The notes beneath the pieces were generated by a model. The model was given only the letters and a program-made list of their open reading frames with translations, made no database searches and had not been told where the DNA came from. DNA of 64,000 nt from Dallia pectoralis. Taxonomy: Eukaryota > Chordata > Actinopteri > Esociformes > Umbridae. Position 1 is the stretch's first letter. Each line of letters starts with the position of its first letter. Positions 12,522-24,846 of this stretch are shown piece after piece. Where the stretch lies: the NCBI GenBank assembly GCA_029465975.1, contig CM055742.1, forward strand, positions 10,262,908 to 10,326,907. Direction: 5' to 3'. Position numbers and translations under genes: made by a program.

Positions 12522-14758
12522 CTCGACACTTTCAGAGGGCTATGATGAGAATGTACTTTGGATACCTAGTCCAGGTCTGTACACGGACTATTACGATATA
12601 GCCTTAATATGGACACATGCAAATACAAAAAAAAATCGCACTGTCTGTTTCATAGTTTCCGAAAGTGTACAGAGTAATAGAAATTAGGTTATCCTACGTG
12701 TATTTAATTAGTCTATCATGCGTTACTCCGTCGTGGGAAATGTTGATCCTTATTTGTAATAAAACACCGAAAAGTAGGCACCGTATATAATTCCAAGTTG
12801 AAAATCTGCCAGTACCCAATGAAGTCTGTAGAGGACGGGTACATACGCCACCCTATGTTAAGTAGCGGGCATCACATGTACTGATGGGTACAGGAAAAAG
12901 GTAATCTGTTTAAAGTGTGATGCATTTTGGGGATAAAAGTCCCAGGCACTCCCGTTGTGAACACAGCGAAACAAATGTCAGGACATTAATACATGACAGG
13001 GGCTACAGAGAACACCACTGACCTATGTCTTTCAAAGCTGAGTCCTGTGTACTGTTAACATGAAACAAAAACACGGAAATAGGAAAAACACACATTATGC
13101 AAAAAACAATAAAACCTTTGGGGGCGTTGGTGTGATACTAGGTGCAGCAGGTGAGGGCACCTTTGCACCCCCATAGGGTTGTTTTTGGTACTTTCTGCTG
13201 GAGTACTTCCAGCCTGGCGTGGTCTGGGCTTGAGGACACATGTTGGGGGAAGCCAGGGCTCTGGGAGGCTTATGTCACTCTGCCAGGGACAGATCTGGGG
13301 TTAATAAGGAGGGCCTGGATTGGGCATGGAGCTATGACTGTGATGGTGGCTGTCCAACTAGGGGCCCCAATAACTCTACTAGAAGTCATACAGGTTCAAA
13401 TAGGTGACTGCTAGATAAATAGGCCGTAGGCCTGGACACCTTTAAGGAAGTCTAGCTTGAAATATTATAATACGTTCGGGTGAAAATGAACATGTGTGCT
13501 GACGAACAGCTTTAATCCACTGTCTGGCTTAAAGAAAACTCTGCTCTCTGATCAATTTGAGCCTTATCTTATTTAATTTGTCATAACCTTATTGATTGTT
13601 CAAGAAATTATAAAAACTGTAAGCGTATGTGAGCCAGAGGAGTTTTGTTTTGAAATAAATGTAGGCTATCTAGAATGAGTCTTCATTGTTCCTCATTGTA
13701 TAATTGATGTTTACTTTAGAACACTATGCAGTCTTGTGCACATATTCAATATTATTCAATATTTGAATCCAAGATTTTAAAGGAGGACAGGAATTATGCA
13801 AATATGCAATATAAAACATCAAAAAAGTTTAGTTTATAGTTATTATGCCAATGGAGTTACTTTCACTCCTAGTGAAATTATTTCTTTACTCAAAACACAC
13901 AGCTTACACTAAAAAAAGAATTTACTCAAATTTGTGACTAATAATTCTAGGCATGATCAGAGGGAGAGATAAAGCCATATATCTACAGTAGAGATATATA
14001 CCCCAGGAACCATGAAAAACAAAAGGATGAATCCAGACCCAAACCAGGAAGAGATTGAGAGCGAATGTTGTAGAAAAAACACATACTTAGAGAAAACTGG
14101 ATACTGACGAGTTTATGTTTAATCATTGCGAAATTCAAACTTTCAAATACTTTGGGTTGCTTCATTCCCATGATTCATTAGAATAAATCTGTGAATGTTT
14201 ACTTTCGGCCATGATGACCACTCCCTCTTCCCTAGCCAGTAAACACCCACTGGTAAGTTGGTGGTTTACTAAAACAATTACAACATGTCAAACCATTTTT
14301 TTGGATTTTACTAAACCCCCCCCTTCAGCCCATTTATAGCTATTGACATGTGTTTGATATTCAAAATCAATCATTTACCAATTCATAGATGGATAGAAAT
14401 ACTGATTCTGCTAATCTTATCACAGGAGAGGATCTTAAGAATCTGGCCAAATTCACGTATACCCAGATCTTGTATTCACCATGCGCATACCTCTAGACGA
14501 AGTGAGTTTCTGTGGACGCTGTTTACTTAAAAAATAAAATCTAATTTTATTTTAAAATAAATTACAATGCCAATATTTTCACATGTTCGATAGATACTCT
14601 TAAGGCTTATGTGAGGACTCAACCCAGACAGACAGAAAGAAATATAACATGGCAGGAATAGCTGGACTAGAAGTACAAATACACTCTTTAATTGCACTCT
14701 AATAGCCAAAATAGGTACATTGTTTCTTCATATGAATTTATTTTTTTAGTTTGATGAC
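12522..14758. other. Gene-poor region upstream of TMEM109
   Basis: About 2.2 kb of intergenic sequence. The stretch next to 12521 should hold the TMEM109 promoter, but I see no clear TATA box or named factor site. Open frames here (for example 13142-13414) lack splice context and recognisable domains. Confidence 0.4.
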
Positions 14759-15690
14759 AAAAATCTAATAAATATACAGAATATACATCGCTACAAAATA
14801 TGCATAATGAGTGAGAATATGGACATTATGCAAACCTTAAATACTTAAAACTGTAATAAAAGTGATCTAGTGCCAGTAATGGGTACCATGTATTATAGAT
14901 AGAAAATATACGGAATAATAATTACAAAATATACATAATGAAGTGAATATGGCCAGTATGCAAACCTTAGATACTTAAATACAACAATGAAAGTGGTCTG
15001 GTGCCAGTGGTAGATACATGGAGGTAGGATCAGTGTGACTGGTTAAGGAGCCTAATGATCTGAGGATAGAAGCTGTTCTTCAATCTAGATGGGAGCAGAG
15101 TGAACAAGCGATGGCCTGGCCTGGACTCCAGGGCTATCTCTCCACAACTTTATCTTCAGAATAAAAATCACATTTATTCAACAAGTCTTTTTACACTCAT
15201 AAGGATTATTTTCTGACCACTAGCTGCAGCATTTAGAACACACATTTTAAAATGTACACGAACAGTGCAAACAGAGCAAAACACACAACACGAACAGTCC
15301 AACAAGAGACCACGCCTAGTATCAGAATCAGGCTTATTTACCAAGTCTGTTTCCACACACAAGGATTTTATTCTGATCACTCGCTACAGCATTTACGACA
15401 CACATTTTAAGACATAGGCGAAACAAAACACAAAAAAGGGCAAAAACACTCAACAAGAACAGTCAAGAGACCCTGCCTGATACAAACTGGGTAATTATAG
15501 AATATGTAGTATGTATCTGAATTGTGCAAAGGAGCAGTGTCTAGAATAGATATGTAAGCAGGTTGCAGAAAAAAGGAGCAATGGCCAGGTTCAAGTGACA
15601 AATTGTGCAAAAGTAACATGAGCGTACTGGGTAAATAGAATGTGTTATATGTATCTGAATAGTGCAAAGGAGCAATGTTGTCACGATTGA
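14759..15690. repeat. Dispersed repeat (probable LINE 3' remnants) with local duplications
   Basis: Two diverged copies of about 130 bp (14759-14886 and 14887-15020) share TATGCAAACCTTA and GTGCCAGTA. They lead into GGATAGAAGCTGTTCTTCA, a string typical of L2/CR1-like LINE 3' parts in fish. Two further diverged direct copies of about 160 bp follow (15164-15322 and 15323-15484), sharing AAGGATT, GCAGCATTTA and CACACATTTTAA. A third duplicated motif, GTATCTGAATAGTGCAAAGG or similar, occurs at 15510 and 15650. The family name is uncertain. Confidence 0.55.
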
Positions 15691-15957
15691 TCACAACATT
15701 TGTTAACATAAAGTTGAACAAAACAGAGTAATATGTGAGTAAAAGCATTGTTCCTTTTGTGCATGAGGCAACATTTGTCAATTTCTGGTCACTTCGAAAT
15801 TTTGACAAAAGAGAGAGTTATGTAGGGCTACTCAAATTAAACATTAATATATCTGCGGCTGCTGACACAACTGAGAGGTTTGGACGAGGTATAGATACAG
15901 AGGCAGCGATCGCATATTTATTGAGAACTAGATATGAATGCATGCTTTCGCAATGTA

Positions 15958-16103
15958 AGTGTACGTGTGGGGGTGTCTGTGTGTGGGTGCCTGTGTGTGG
16001 GTGTCTGTGTGTGGGTGTCTGTGTGGGGGTGTCTGTGTGTGGGTGTCTATGTGTGGGTGTCTATGTGTGGGTGTCTGTGTGTGGGTGTCTGTGTGGGGGT
16101 GTC
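15958..16103. repeat. GT-rich minisatellite (GGGTGTCTGTGTGT)
   Basis: Imperfect 10-14 bp units of GTGTGGGTGTCTGT. Open frames of VCGCLC or HTDTHTQ repeats on the two strands are artefacts of this array. Confidence 0.93.
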
Positions 16104-16192
16104 TATTTGGAATTCTGGATGCAGTCCAACGCCAGTAGAGATACATCTAGTTTAGCTTTATCAGAGCCTGGGTATGAAAGAGGTCTGCACTT
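16104..16192 (+). repeat. Dispersed repeat copy A, flanked by GT arrays
   Basis: About 90 bp, from GAATTCTGGATGCAG through CCAACGCCAGTAGAGATACA to GAGGTCTGCAC. It is nearly identical to 33474-33562 in the same orientation, and both copies run directly into GT-rich arrays. No transposon family recognised. Confidence 0.85.
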
Positions 16193-16292
16193 GGTGCGTG
16201 CGTGCGTGTGTGGGTGTCTGTGTCAGCGTGTCTGTGTGTAGGGGTGTCTGTGTGGGGGTGCCTGTGTGTGGGTGTATGTGGGGGTGTCAGGC
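16193..16292. repeat. Second GT-rich array
   Basis: GTGCGTGCGTGTGTGGGTGTCTGTG-type repeats directly follow repeat copy A. Confidence 0.9.
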
Positions 16293-17346
16293 TGGAGTTT
16301 GAGAATAGAAGAGGGGGCCAGACACGAACAAAACAGTTAATTTTTCTGTAGTCATCTGAAGTCTGGATTCAGTTGACGAGCAGAACAAGCTGTTTTCCGC
16401 TCAGCTATGAACTACCCTGTAGTTGTACTTGTACAGCTGTGTTCAAAATGCCATCCTAAGGGGATAGGATGTCTTTGATGAAACTGAAAACATCATGGAG
16501 TTCAAATAGTCAAGCAGCTGGAGGCCCGGTCACCCAGTGTATGGCTCTTTGTGTTCAGGTTTTAAATGAATGGAGAAGAATTTATGGCCATTTGCCTTGA
16601 CTGAAATACAGAGAAGAATTTGAACTAGAACCTTCCTCTACTTGGAGCCAATCTTTTCAGTCTTTTCCACTGGAGAATCCATCTTGTTATTCAATACAGC
16701 GAACTCCAAAAGTATTTCTAAAGATTTGCCTCTGTATTACTTAGAATTTGAAATGATGCAGAGAGAACAGGGTTTGAGTGCGCACTTCAGCTTTAATCCT
16801 GTGGTATTTTGGCACATGTTGAATAAACACTTTTGAAATGACAGCATGTTTTGTCTCAGCATGTTTTGTCTTTTTAAAATGGTAAAAATATTTCTAGTTT
16901 TGGATGGATAACCATGTTCAATAAAATCCTCTGTTTAAGTCCCTGACCCAACACGAGACATCTTCAGTTTTTGCTGTAAAGATGTAGTCAGGGACTTAGT
17001 TGAAAGTGGCGCTGTTGAGTCGATACGGGTTCCAGTAGATTGTAGCTAGATGCCTGCGTCATCAAAACCGCTTTCTTTCAAATAATAAACAATATAGCTC
17101 CCGAAATTTGTGCACATTTAAACAAGATAATGGGAAGTTTAAAAAACACTCATTTGCAAATGTCCAGGATATCATTATCTAAATTCATCTAAATGTATTT
17201 TCATCCACATTGGATGAACCATTTAAAGGCAAAACATTAGTCAGCTTCACACTGCAGAAAAAGAAAAATGCCAGATGAAACCTCTAAACACCTAGAGGTA
17301 ATGGTATGTACGCAATTTCACACACCAAACATTTGATATAACATTT
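16293..17346. other. Intergenic sequence with a small hairpin
   Basis: No supported gene. A 64-codon open frame at 16642-16836 has an AATAAA overlapping its end (16822) but no recognisable domain or splice partner. A 12-bp inverted repeat, TAAGTCCCTGAC and GTCAGGGACTTA (about 16938-17001), could form a hairpin. Confidence 0.4.
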
Positions 17347-17352
17347 TTTATT
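17347..17352 (-). terminator. Candidate polyadenylation signal of the minus-strand MS4A gene
   Basis: TTTATT on plus (AATAAA on minus) lies about 240 bp after the stop codon at 17588-17590. Confidence 0.5.
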
Positions 17353-17587
17353 TAGGTAAAAATACACACTCAACACATCAATTATATAGAATGTCAATGG
17401 ACTTTTTACGATAATGAATACTGCATTGTATTACTTTAAAATACTGCATTGTGCATACTTTAAAACACATAGCCAACTTCTCACATACATTCTACAGTTA
17501 TTCCACAGTAACATATTTCAAAACAAACGTGCAGTATATTGGGGAATCATGGGGACACAAGGAGCCACTGTCTGTAGCTGATATTGG

Positions 17588-20500
17588 CTAGTTGGAGTCT
17601 GTGGGTAGAGGTGATTGGTCAGGTGGATCGGTTACTAGGGAATTCGAAGGACCACTGTGATTGAGAGACTGGAACAGAGAAAGGGAAAGGTGAACAGGGG
17701 CAGAGAGGAACAACATGTTTTTTTGTTATATTTATTCATGCATTTACTCTACTGGCAGCTGGTATTGTATGTGTATTTAGACAATCTTGCAAATACATGT
17801 ATCTTTCCCAAAATGGGAGTTGTCTAAATCCCTCTTACACTTTGTTGAGAATGAACGTGGAAATATTATTTGTCATAGCCAGAGACACAGGCTTAATGCT
17901 TTCAATATACTTTCCAACGCGACGGTAGATAGATCCCCAACCTCATATCAAATCATATGAGCCACGACAACGTGTCCACCGTAATTCCGATTCTATTTAC
18001 AGGTAATCTTGTATCTACAACCGTTAAGTGTAAAATATTGAATTTCTCATTTGAACACTGTATGTTTCAATGTCTGTCTTACTGCATATTGTCCGTATCC
18101 CCTCCTCTCCCGAAACAGAATGTATGAGAACGAAGACGAGATCGCGATCTGGACAATAGTGAAGAAGAGCAGGGAAGACTTCACCCCATGGCTAATCATC
18201 TGAAGAGACCAAAAGGAGTTATTAGAGTTGTAGAGAGTTGCTTATAGCGACATGACATTTAGACACGAAAAACACGGTGACGACAAATCCCATATGTTGG
18301 TTCTAGACAAAAATAATTTAGTGAGTTCTGCAAAGTTCTGCTACACGTATTATACATGGAAGTGTAATGCTAAGTTGTCACTTTTACACATTGCACGTCT
18401 AAGGATTGTGTCTTCATCATTAAACTAAGATTTCACTTCCATGAAGCATAGATTTCTAGCTAGAAACAAACGGTGTAGTAATTGCTTGTTCTTTCATCAT
18501 GTTTCACTTAGTAGACGCATGCTGCAACTAAATTAAACATGACTGCTTCAGAAATCACTCAGTAGTAGAGGTTTCTTTGTGATTTGTGTGCTTTTAATCA
18601 GCTGTGCTGTCAAGACGCAGCTGGCTTCATGAAAACTCAGAACAATGTTAGCAGCGAAGTACGCCTAAAATACCTTTAACCCGTATCGAACATTTCTTCC
18701 TTAAGGGCTTATTTGAAAAAAATATGTGTGGTGTGCACTCATTTCTTTAAACATCTGGTACAATCATAGTGAGTAGATACACTTAATGTAAAAAGATTTT
18801 CATTAAAACCTGTGATAATGCGTTGTCTAAAATGGCACAGCATATCCATCGCTAAGGACACACAGGTACGACATTGACCAGATGTTATTTTTCACAAACT
18901 AAACTGTAGTGTTGCGTAAAGGCAAAACCGATCATTTCAGCATGAAGCGATTTTCGATTACAACAGGCCAGCCCACATTTATATTATGATTATCAAAACG
19001 GTACCGACTTTAGCGTAGGTTTCTTCGTCACATTTCTCCTTTTCATAGGCGTATGGTTCCAGGTGGTCGCAGGATATCTCTGGGTTGTTGTGGAGGTCGA
19101 TGATGTAAAAGATAAAGGCCAGGAGGGAAACCAGTACAGCCACCAGTGTTGCCACCATGCACACACTCAGCTGTGGAGGCAAGCGCCAGACCAGAGATGC
19201 CATCATGTACCGTTGGGTGTGTGTGTGTGTCTGTGTGCACCTAAACGTGCTTTTGTTCGCGTGTGGACGTGGTGGTATTCACGAACTCACCAATTTCACA
19301 CTGGTGCGTTTCTCCAGCACTATGGCGATGACTCCTGCAGCGATGAACTACAAATAACAGCACAAAGACAAACAAATGTACTCACCGCAATGAACTATGG
19401 GAAGAATGAGCAAACCTGATAAACGGACCGTTCGATCGGATGGAAACCGTTAAATGAATCCTGGTAATCGCACGCTGTTATTTACAGAATAACCACATTT
19501 GGTACGATCCAGATATCATTCAGGTACAGCGAGGGTGATTTAAGGTAAGGTGAGTGTAAGGTTGTGTAAGGTTGTGGAAGGTGGAAGGTTAAGTTGTAAC
19601 AACGGTCTCCCACTCTACTCCTGAACTACTGTCCTGGTTCTGTTCACTCCAAACCCATGTATATATATGCAGTCTCAATCCGAAATCAACTGTCTAATTA
19701 TTTGCGAGGTGTGGTTAATTAGGGTTGGACACTAGCGCTCTACGAGCAGGATTAGAGATTCCGGGTGTTTTACGATTACCGTTACGCTGCTCCACCAGGG
19801 CACTCCGAAGTACAGCACCTCAGTGAACTGAGTGTAGACGAGGGGGAGCGAGAAAGACATCACCACCAGCCCCAGCATCACCTGGGAGACCTAGTACACA
19901 CACACACACACACACACATGCACACACATGCACACACACATGCACACACACACACATGCACGCACACACACATGCACACGCACACACAAACACACACACG
20001 CACGCACACAAACACCGCACACGCGCACACACACACACATGCACACGCACGCACACGCACATGCGCACACACGTACGCACACAAACACGCGCACACACAC
20101 AAACACACGCACACACACACACACACAAACAGAGTAGACATACTCATAACAATCATAATTAGGTTGGGGTTTATAGTTCATATACAGCACCGGTCTGAAA
20201 CGTTTGGAGACATCAACTCATCCAAGGGTATTTCTTTGCGTTTACGTTATTTTCCACATTGTACAATAACAGTGAGACATTGATACTATTATACACATGG
20301 ACTTGTGTAGTAATCAAAAAAGTGTTAAAGAAAATCGTAATACATCGACATTTTAGATTCTCCAAAGTAGCCACCCCCCTCGCCTTGACGACAGCTTTGC
20401 ACACCCTGAACATTTGGACGAGCAGCATCACGCTTCATGGCTTCATGTGTTTTTCCAGAAGTCTAGAAGGATCTATCATACACGCTGAGCACGAATTGTC

Positions 20501-21971
20501 TGCTCCTCCTTCGCCTTCTCCGTGGTGCGAACTCATCCCAAATCATTTTAATTGGGGCTGAGGTCATTTGGTGCACGATGACGTTTCATTGGCCCGAGCA
20601 AGCGGGTTTCTTCTTATTGGTTCCTGTCAAAAGTCGTTAATTTGCAGCAATTCAACCGAAAAAAGGCCTCATTCACGTATTCTCCTCTGAACAGTTGATG
20701 TTGCAATGTGTCTGTTGCTTCATATCTGTACAGCATGAGGCTGGGAATTCAAATGAACAATTCCTCTGCAGCAGAGCTGACGCTGGGTCACACATTCGCT
20801 GGGCTGACCTCATTAACCTAAATTGGGTGAGGACCTCATTAGGGCCAGATTCTTCATAGTACTTGATATGGTTTTTTTCGACTGCACTTTGAAAGTTCTT
20901 GAAATTGTCCGGATTGACTGACCTGGAAGTAATGAGGGAGTAACAATGGAGCTTTATCTCTTTGGTTATCTGAGCTGTTCTTGCCATAATACGGTATACT
21001 ACAGTACAGACACAATGATGGTTTTATGTGAACCAATCTTACTTTGCCACCACACAATTTCACAAATGAACATTTAGCTAGGCACCTAGCTAATTGAAAT
21101 GCATTCCAGGTGACTCCATGTTGATGCTGGTTAAGAGAATGCAAAAAGTGTGCAAAGCAAATGGTGGCTTCTTTGAAAAATCAACTGTATTACATGTATT
21201 CAATATATTTAACACTTTCTTGGTGCTACATAATTGCATGTGTGTTACTTTATGGTTTTCTTCACTATTATTTTACGATTTGGAAAACATAAAACACAGA
21301 ATATCCTTGAATGAGTAGGTGTGTCCAAACTTTTGACTGATACTGTATTTTACACATATATATATAGCCACTCACTCCCAAGATCTGCCTTTCTCAATGG
21401 CAACCCCGGAGAAGTATGATTCGGGGCCAAGCTACCACATGAACAGATGATTCAGCTTTGGCACCTGGGATCAGACCTGGGATTTGAACAACTTGAACAG
21501 TGGCCCAATATAGCTCTAATTTACAGCCAGCCTGCCAAGGCTCGGAGAGCCAGGACTGAGATTTGCATGCAAGTGCACATGCGGGTTAACTGAGAATAAT
21601 CTGTGTAGGGACTGCTGATGTGAGGGGGTCTGATTTACTTTGGAAACATTCAAATGCATCAGACCACAAGTGCAGAGTCACCGACAAGACTTGACAAACA
21701 ACAGACTATAGTCTGAACAAACAGGGTGGATGTTTGACCCTAAAATATCCATATGAAGTGTATAGTCTCGTCTGTCATCACATTGGAGCACATCTCTTTC
21801 ACTTTGAATTCAATTATTCAAGTGAATGTAGGTACTCTACATTACCCCAAACGCCTTGGGCTCGCCTTTCAGGATGCTCTCGCGTTGTGCCTGACGCTTA
21901 TCTGCCAGCTTGTCCGCGTTGTGGTCCGCGGTGACGCTCACCGACAGGTCCCTGGACACCGACACAGCCAT
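17588..21971 (-). CDS. MS4A-family tetraspan membrane protein
   Basis: Six exons join with all-phase-0 junctions: 21971-21846, 19890-19780, 19347-19291, 19170-19009, 18199-18083 and 17668-17588 (TAG), giving 217 residues. Exon 1 ends LKGEPKAFG, the classic MS4A start of the domain. The others supply TM1 and TM2 (VSQVMLGLVVMSFSLPLVY, then FGVPWWSSVT joined to FIAAGVIAIVLEKR), TM3 (VCMVATLVAVLVSLLAFIFY) and TM4 (SSLLFFTIVQIAISSSFSYI), with a two-cysteine loop between TM3 and TM4. MS4A proteins include CD20 and the Fc-epsilon receptor beta chain and sit in leukocyte and other membranes. Donor choice is weak at 19009 (GTCGGT); GTAATC was chosen at 19780 because it restores family spacing. Which MS4A member it is cannot be decided from sequence alone. 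Confidence 0.88.
19893..20127. repeat. CA-rich compound microsatellite
   Basis: CACACA runs are interrupted by TG, GC and AA units, with local periods such as CACACATG. It lies in intron 1 of the minus-strand MS4A gene, starting only a few bases from the exon 2 acceptor at 19891-19892. Long poly-(HT) and (VC) open frames on both strands are artefacts. Confidence 0.95.
20185..21345 (-). mobile_element. Degenerate Tc1-like transposon, 1161 bp
   Basis: TA dinucleotides flank the element (20183-20184 and 21346-21347). The right end reads GTCCAAACTTTTGACTGATA; the left end CAGCACCGGTCTGAAACG is a diverged inverted copy. Subterminal sequence CAAAGTAGCCACC and GACAGCTTTGCACAC on the left recurs inverted near 21150. 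A minus-strand frame from 20987 begins MARTAQITKEIKLHCYSLI, resembling the N terminus of fish Tc1 transposases, but it is soon disrupted and the element is shorter than a full copy (about 1.6 kb). It is inactive and lies in intron 1 of the MS4A gene. Confidence 0.85.
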
Positions 21972-23001
21972 GTTCACGCCCTATAGAGAAGTGCACCCGA
22001 AGTGGGTCAATGCCGCCTAACGGGAATGATTTGTCACATGTGTGTCATTAGAATAAAATATACACATCCTCATGATTATATTGTTGTTTCAGTGAAAACA
22101 AAACTAGAAATAGCCTACATAAAGATTCCACTGGATAGTAAAACAGCCTTTGTAACATTCTTACTTACTTACCGTGGGTAACAAAGTTACCTTTAACAAA
22201 GTAAAACAGATGTTTTTAGTTTTTTTATTTAACATAAGTTTTTTAGCTGTCATTAATCACACAAACCCCTATAGCGAAACATTTAGCGTGGACCATTGCT
22301 CTCTACCATGTAATCAAAGTGCGTCTTATGATTAAGGGAGAATCTTACCGTGAGCTCGTGCAAAGTCACTGTATAGTTAAAACCCCAAACACAAATTCCA
22401 CGAATCAGACAAACATATTTCACAATATATTGTCCAGCCCCGGTTCAATTCAAGTGTGTCTCCGCCTGTTTTTGGCATGAACGCACATAGGCAACAACAG
22501 CCCACTGTGACTGCTGCGAGTAAACCTCCATCCCTGTGCTTCAAACCGAGGCGATGTTAGATTGTCTGGTGAATCCGGTCATCTGGCATTAAAACACTGA
22601 CTTTGGACCGACAACACGGGTCACTTTTCGTTAAGGTAAGTCAGTTCTCCATAGTAGAACTTGTATAAGCTGCATATTGATAATGGTAGAATGATTATTG
22701 AGAACGTTTAGGGGTAATAGAATGACCTTTGCAAACATTAGTTTAGAACAGAGAAGCATACTAACCAACGTTTTTTGTATAATTGAAGTAGTAATGTTGC
22801 TCAGAACGTTTTTGCATAAAAACATGTTTTGGGCATGGTGCCAATGCCCCTTATCCCCCCCGTCCACTTGTCGTGTTGCGTCAATACAGTTGAAAACAGT
22901 TGGATGTTAATGTACCAGAGTCCATTGCGCTTTGCCTCCGTGCTCTCTTCCCCCTACCCACTTGCCCGGCCTAAACAAGCAAACACCCCCCCCCCTAACT
23001 G
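21972..23001. promoter_or_regulatory. Divergent intergenic region upstream of the minus-strand MS4A gene
   Basis: This stretch is part of the 2.9-kb space between two MS4A genes transcribed away from each other, so it should hold the promoter of the minus-strand gene. I see no defined TATA box or named element; the assignment rests on position only. Confidence 0.3.
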
Positions 23002-23046
23002 CACTGTAAACCTTTGCTGTAAATTTACAGTAAAAGTTTTACAGTG
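23002..23046. mobile_element. 45-bp miniature CACTA-like element
   Basis: The sequence starts CACTGTAAACC and ends TTTTACAGTG, with GCTGTAAATTTACAG between, and is flanked by TG on both sides. Terminal bases and the 2-bp TG flank match the large CACTA element at 46556-50712. It is probably an extreme deletion derivative. Confidence 0.65.
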
Positions 23047-23101
23047 TGAGCGCACGCAGTGAGAACTGTGTTTAAAAGGCGTTACAGCCGGAGTTCTAGA
23101 A

Positions 23102-23376
23102 CAGGGGTTCCCAAAGTTTTCCATGAAGGCCCCCCAAATACCACCAGGTTTTGGCCAAGGCCCCCCTTTTGCAGGATGTGTTATTTATCCCATAGATAGA
23201 CAATAATACAGTGTTTGATAACGGCCAATCAGAAAGATTAGCATTAAAAGTGTAATTTTCACATATGCGACAAATTATTATAAAGCTATTTCATAACAAT
23301 ACTCATAATAATATAAAGATATTTACTGTTTAAACTTTTAAACTTTTTAAATTTCTTCCAACTTTGAAAACCACTG
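23102..23376. mobile_element. hAT miniature element, 275 bp
   Basis: An 8-bp target duplication TTCTAGAA lies at 23094-23101 and 23377-23384. Terminal inverted repeats are CAGGGGTTCCCAAAG on the left and CAGTGGTTTTCAAAG read inward from the right. No coding capacity. Confidence 0.9.
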
Positions 23377-24213
23377 TTCTAGAATATAGTGTTCGGTGTT
23401 GCTGGTTCGGCGCTGGAATTTTCTCATGCGCCCATATCTTGATTTCATTCTAATACCCCTCCCCCTCTCCCCCAGTTCCCCACGCACACATTGTGCACAT
23501 CTGTTTTTCATCCACAAGCAACATTCCGCTATACCCAATAGGGATTGGAAGTGTTTTTCATTCCCCTCCGTCTTGCCCGTCTTGCTCTTTCTCTATAAAA
23601 TGAACAGCACAGACATGTTTACATCCCTGTTATGAATCCACAATGTAAGACAAGTTGTCTGCAGGGATGTCCACCATGCAGAGCTGTTACCAGAGATGAG
23701 AATGTTAATATCCTCAAGTTGCTGTTTAGAGGACAGGACGTTCAACTATCCTCACAGCCGCAGATGAGGTGTTGTCCCGTCTGCCTTCTGACACACATTT
23801 CACCTCAGGTTTCGGCATGATAAGCCGAATATTGTAACGGTCTGGAGGCCTACACAGTTCCTAGAAGCTGGACATGTCCCACTGTTTCAATGACCTGCAT
23901 TATACTCAACAGACTGGTCAGACATTTGAAGTGATGCACGTGGGGTGTCTGTGCTGAACAGAACCTTTTTCGTATTCCCAGTCATCTGAAATGCATCATT
24001 ACAGGCAAAAGTACTTTCTTTGAATTTGCTTTATTAATTATTTTAATCAGTAAAATCTTGGTTGTTTTTTTCATATAGCAAACATCTGTTTGGCGTTACC
24101 ATGTCTTGCTCCATTTTGCATTTGCATGTTACAGTATGTTTCGTATGGCATTGGTGAATTTGATAATATGATAAACATTATTATTATTAAATATACAGTG
24201 TGGTATCTTACAG

Positions 24214-24385
24214 CAGTGGTACCAAACCTTATTCAGTTATTCATTTACAGATGTTTGCCCCGTTCGGAGTACACACCTCATGTTAATATCACTAGTAACC
24301 CTATGGTATCATGAGTGTTTACAAGTACCCCCTGGGGAGAAACCAAGTGCCCCCAGGAGTTCTAGTACCCGGTTGGGAATCACTG
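24214..24385. mobile_element. hAT miniature element, 172 bp
   Basis: Ends are CAGTGGTACCAAACC and, inward from the right, CAGTGATTCCCAACC. The flanking 8-mers TCTTACAG (24206-24213) and TTTTACAG (24386-24393) are a target duplication with one mismatch. It is related to, but distinct from, the copy at 23102. Confidence 0.85.
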
Positions 24386-24846
24386 TTTTACAGTACAGGT
24401 TGCAATACAAATTCCATGAAATCCAATGAAAGAAAGTTGTTTTAATTACAGGTGAGGTTATAGGTATGGTTAAGATTAATGTTGGTTTAGAAATGGCATA
24501 TAAAAGGCAACGGTGAAGATGTTAGTTTAAAACAGCAATTGGTTTATAGATTTTTGAGATGGATAAAGCTGAAGATGGACACGCTTACTGTAGTGACTAA
24601 ATAATGACCTAAATGACTGAGTTCAGAGTAGAATATAAGGCAGCCCACAGAATACAAATGTTCCAAAACCTGTGAAGTATATATACAAGCCAGCTTTTTT
24701 CTTCTTCTGCGTTTTGATGACTACAATGAAGTTTTGCGGTTTGATTTATTTAATTTTCTGACTGTTCTGATAACGATGTCTCCTTTCCCATCTCTCATCT
24801 CGACTTTTTATCTACTCTCCAGGATCGAACTCTTTCCTTTAAGGCG

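Noticed and set aside
16642..16836. 64-codon open frame ending at an AATAAA
   Set aside because: No recognisable domain, no splice partner and no conserved start context.
19820..20283. Histidine/threonine and valine/cysteine repeat proteins
   Set aside because: Direct products of a CA microsatellite on both strands.
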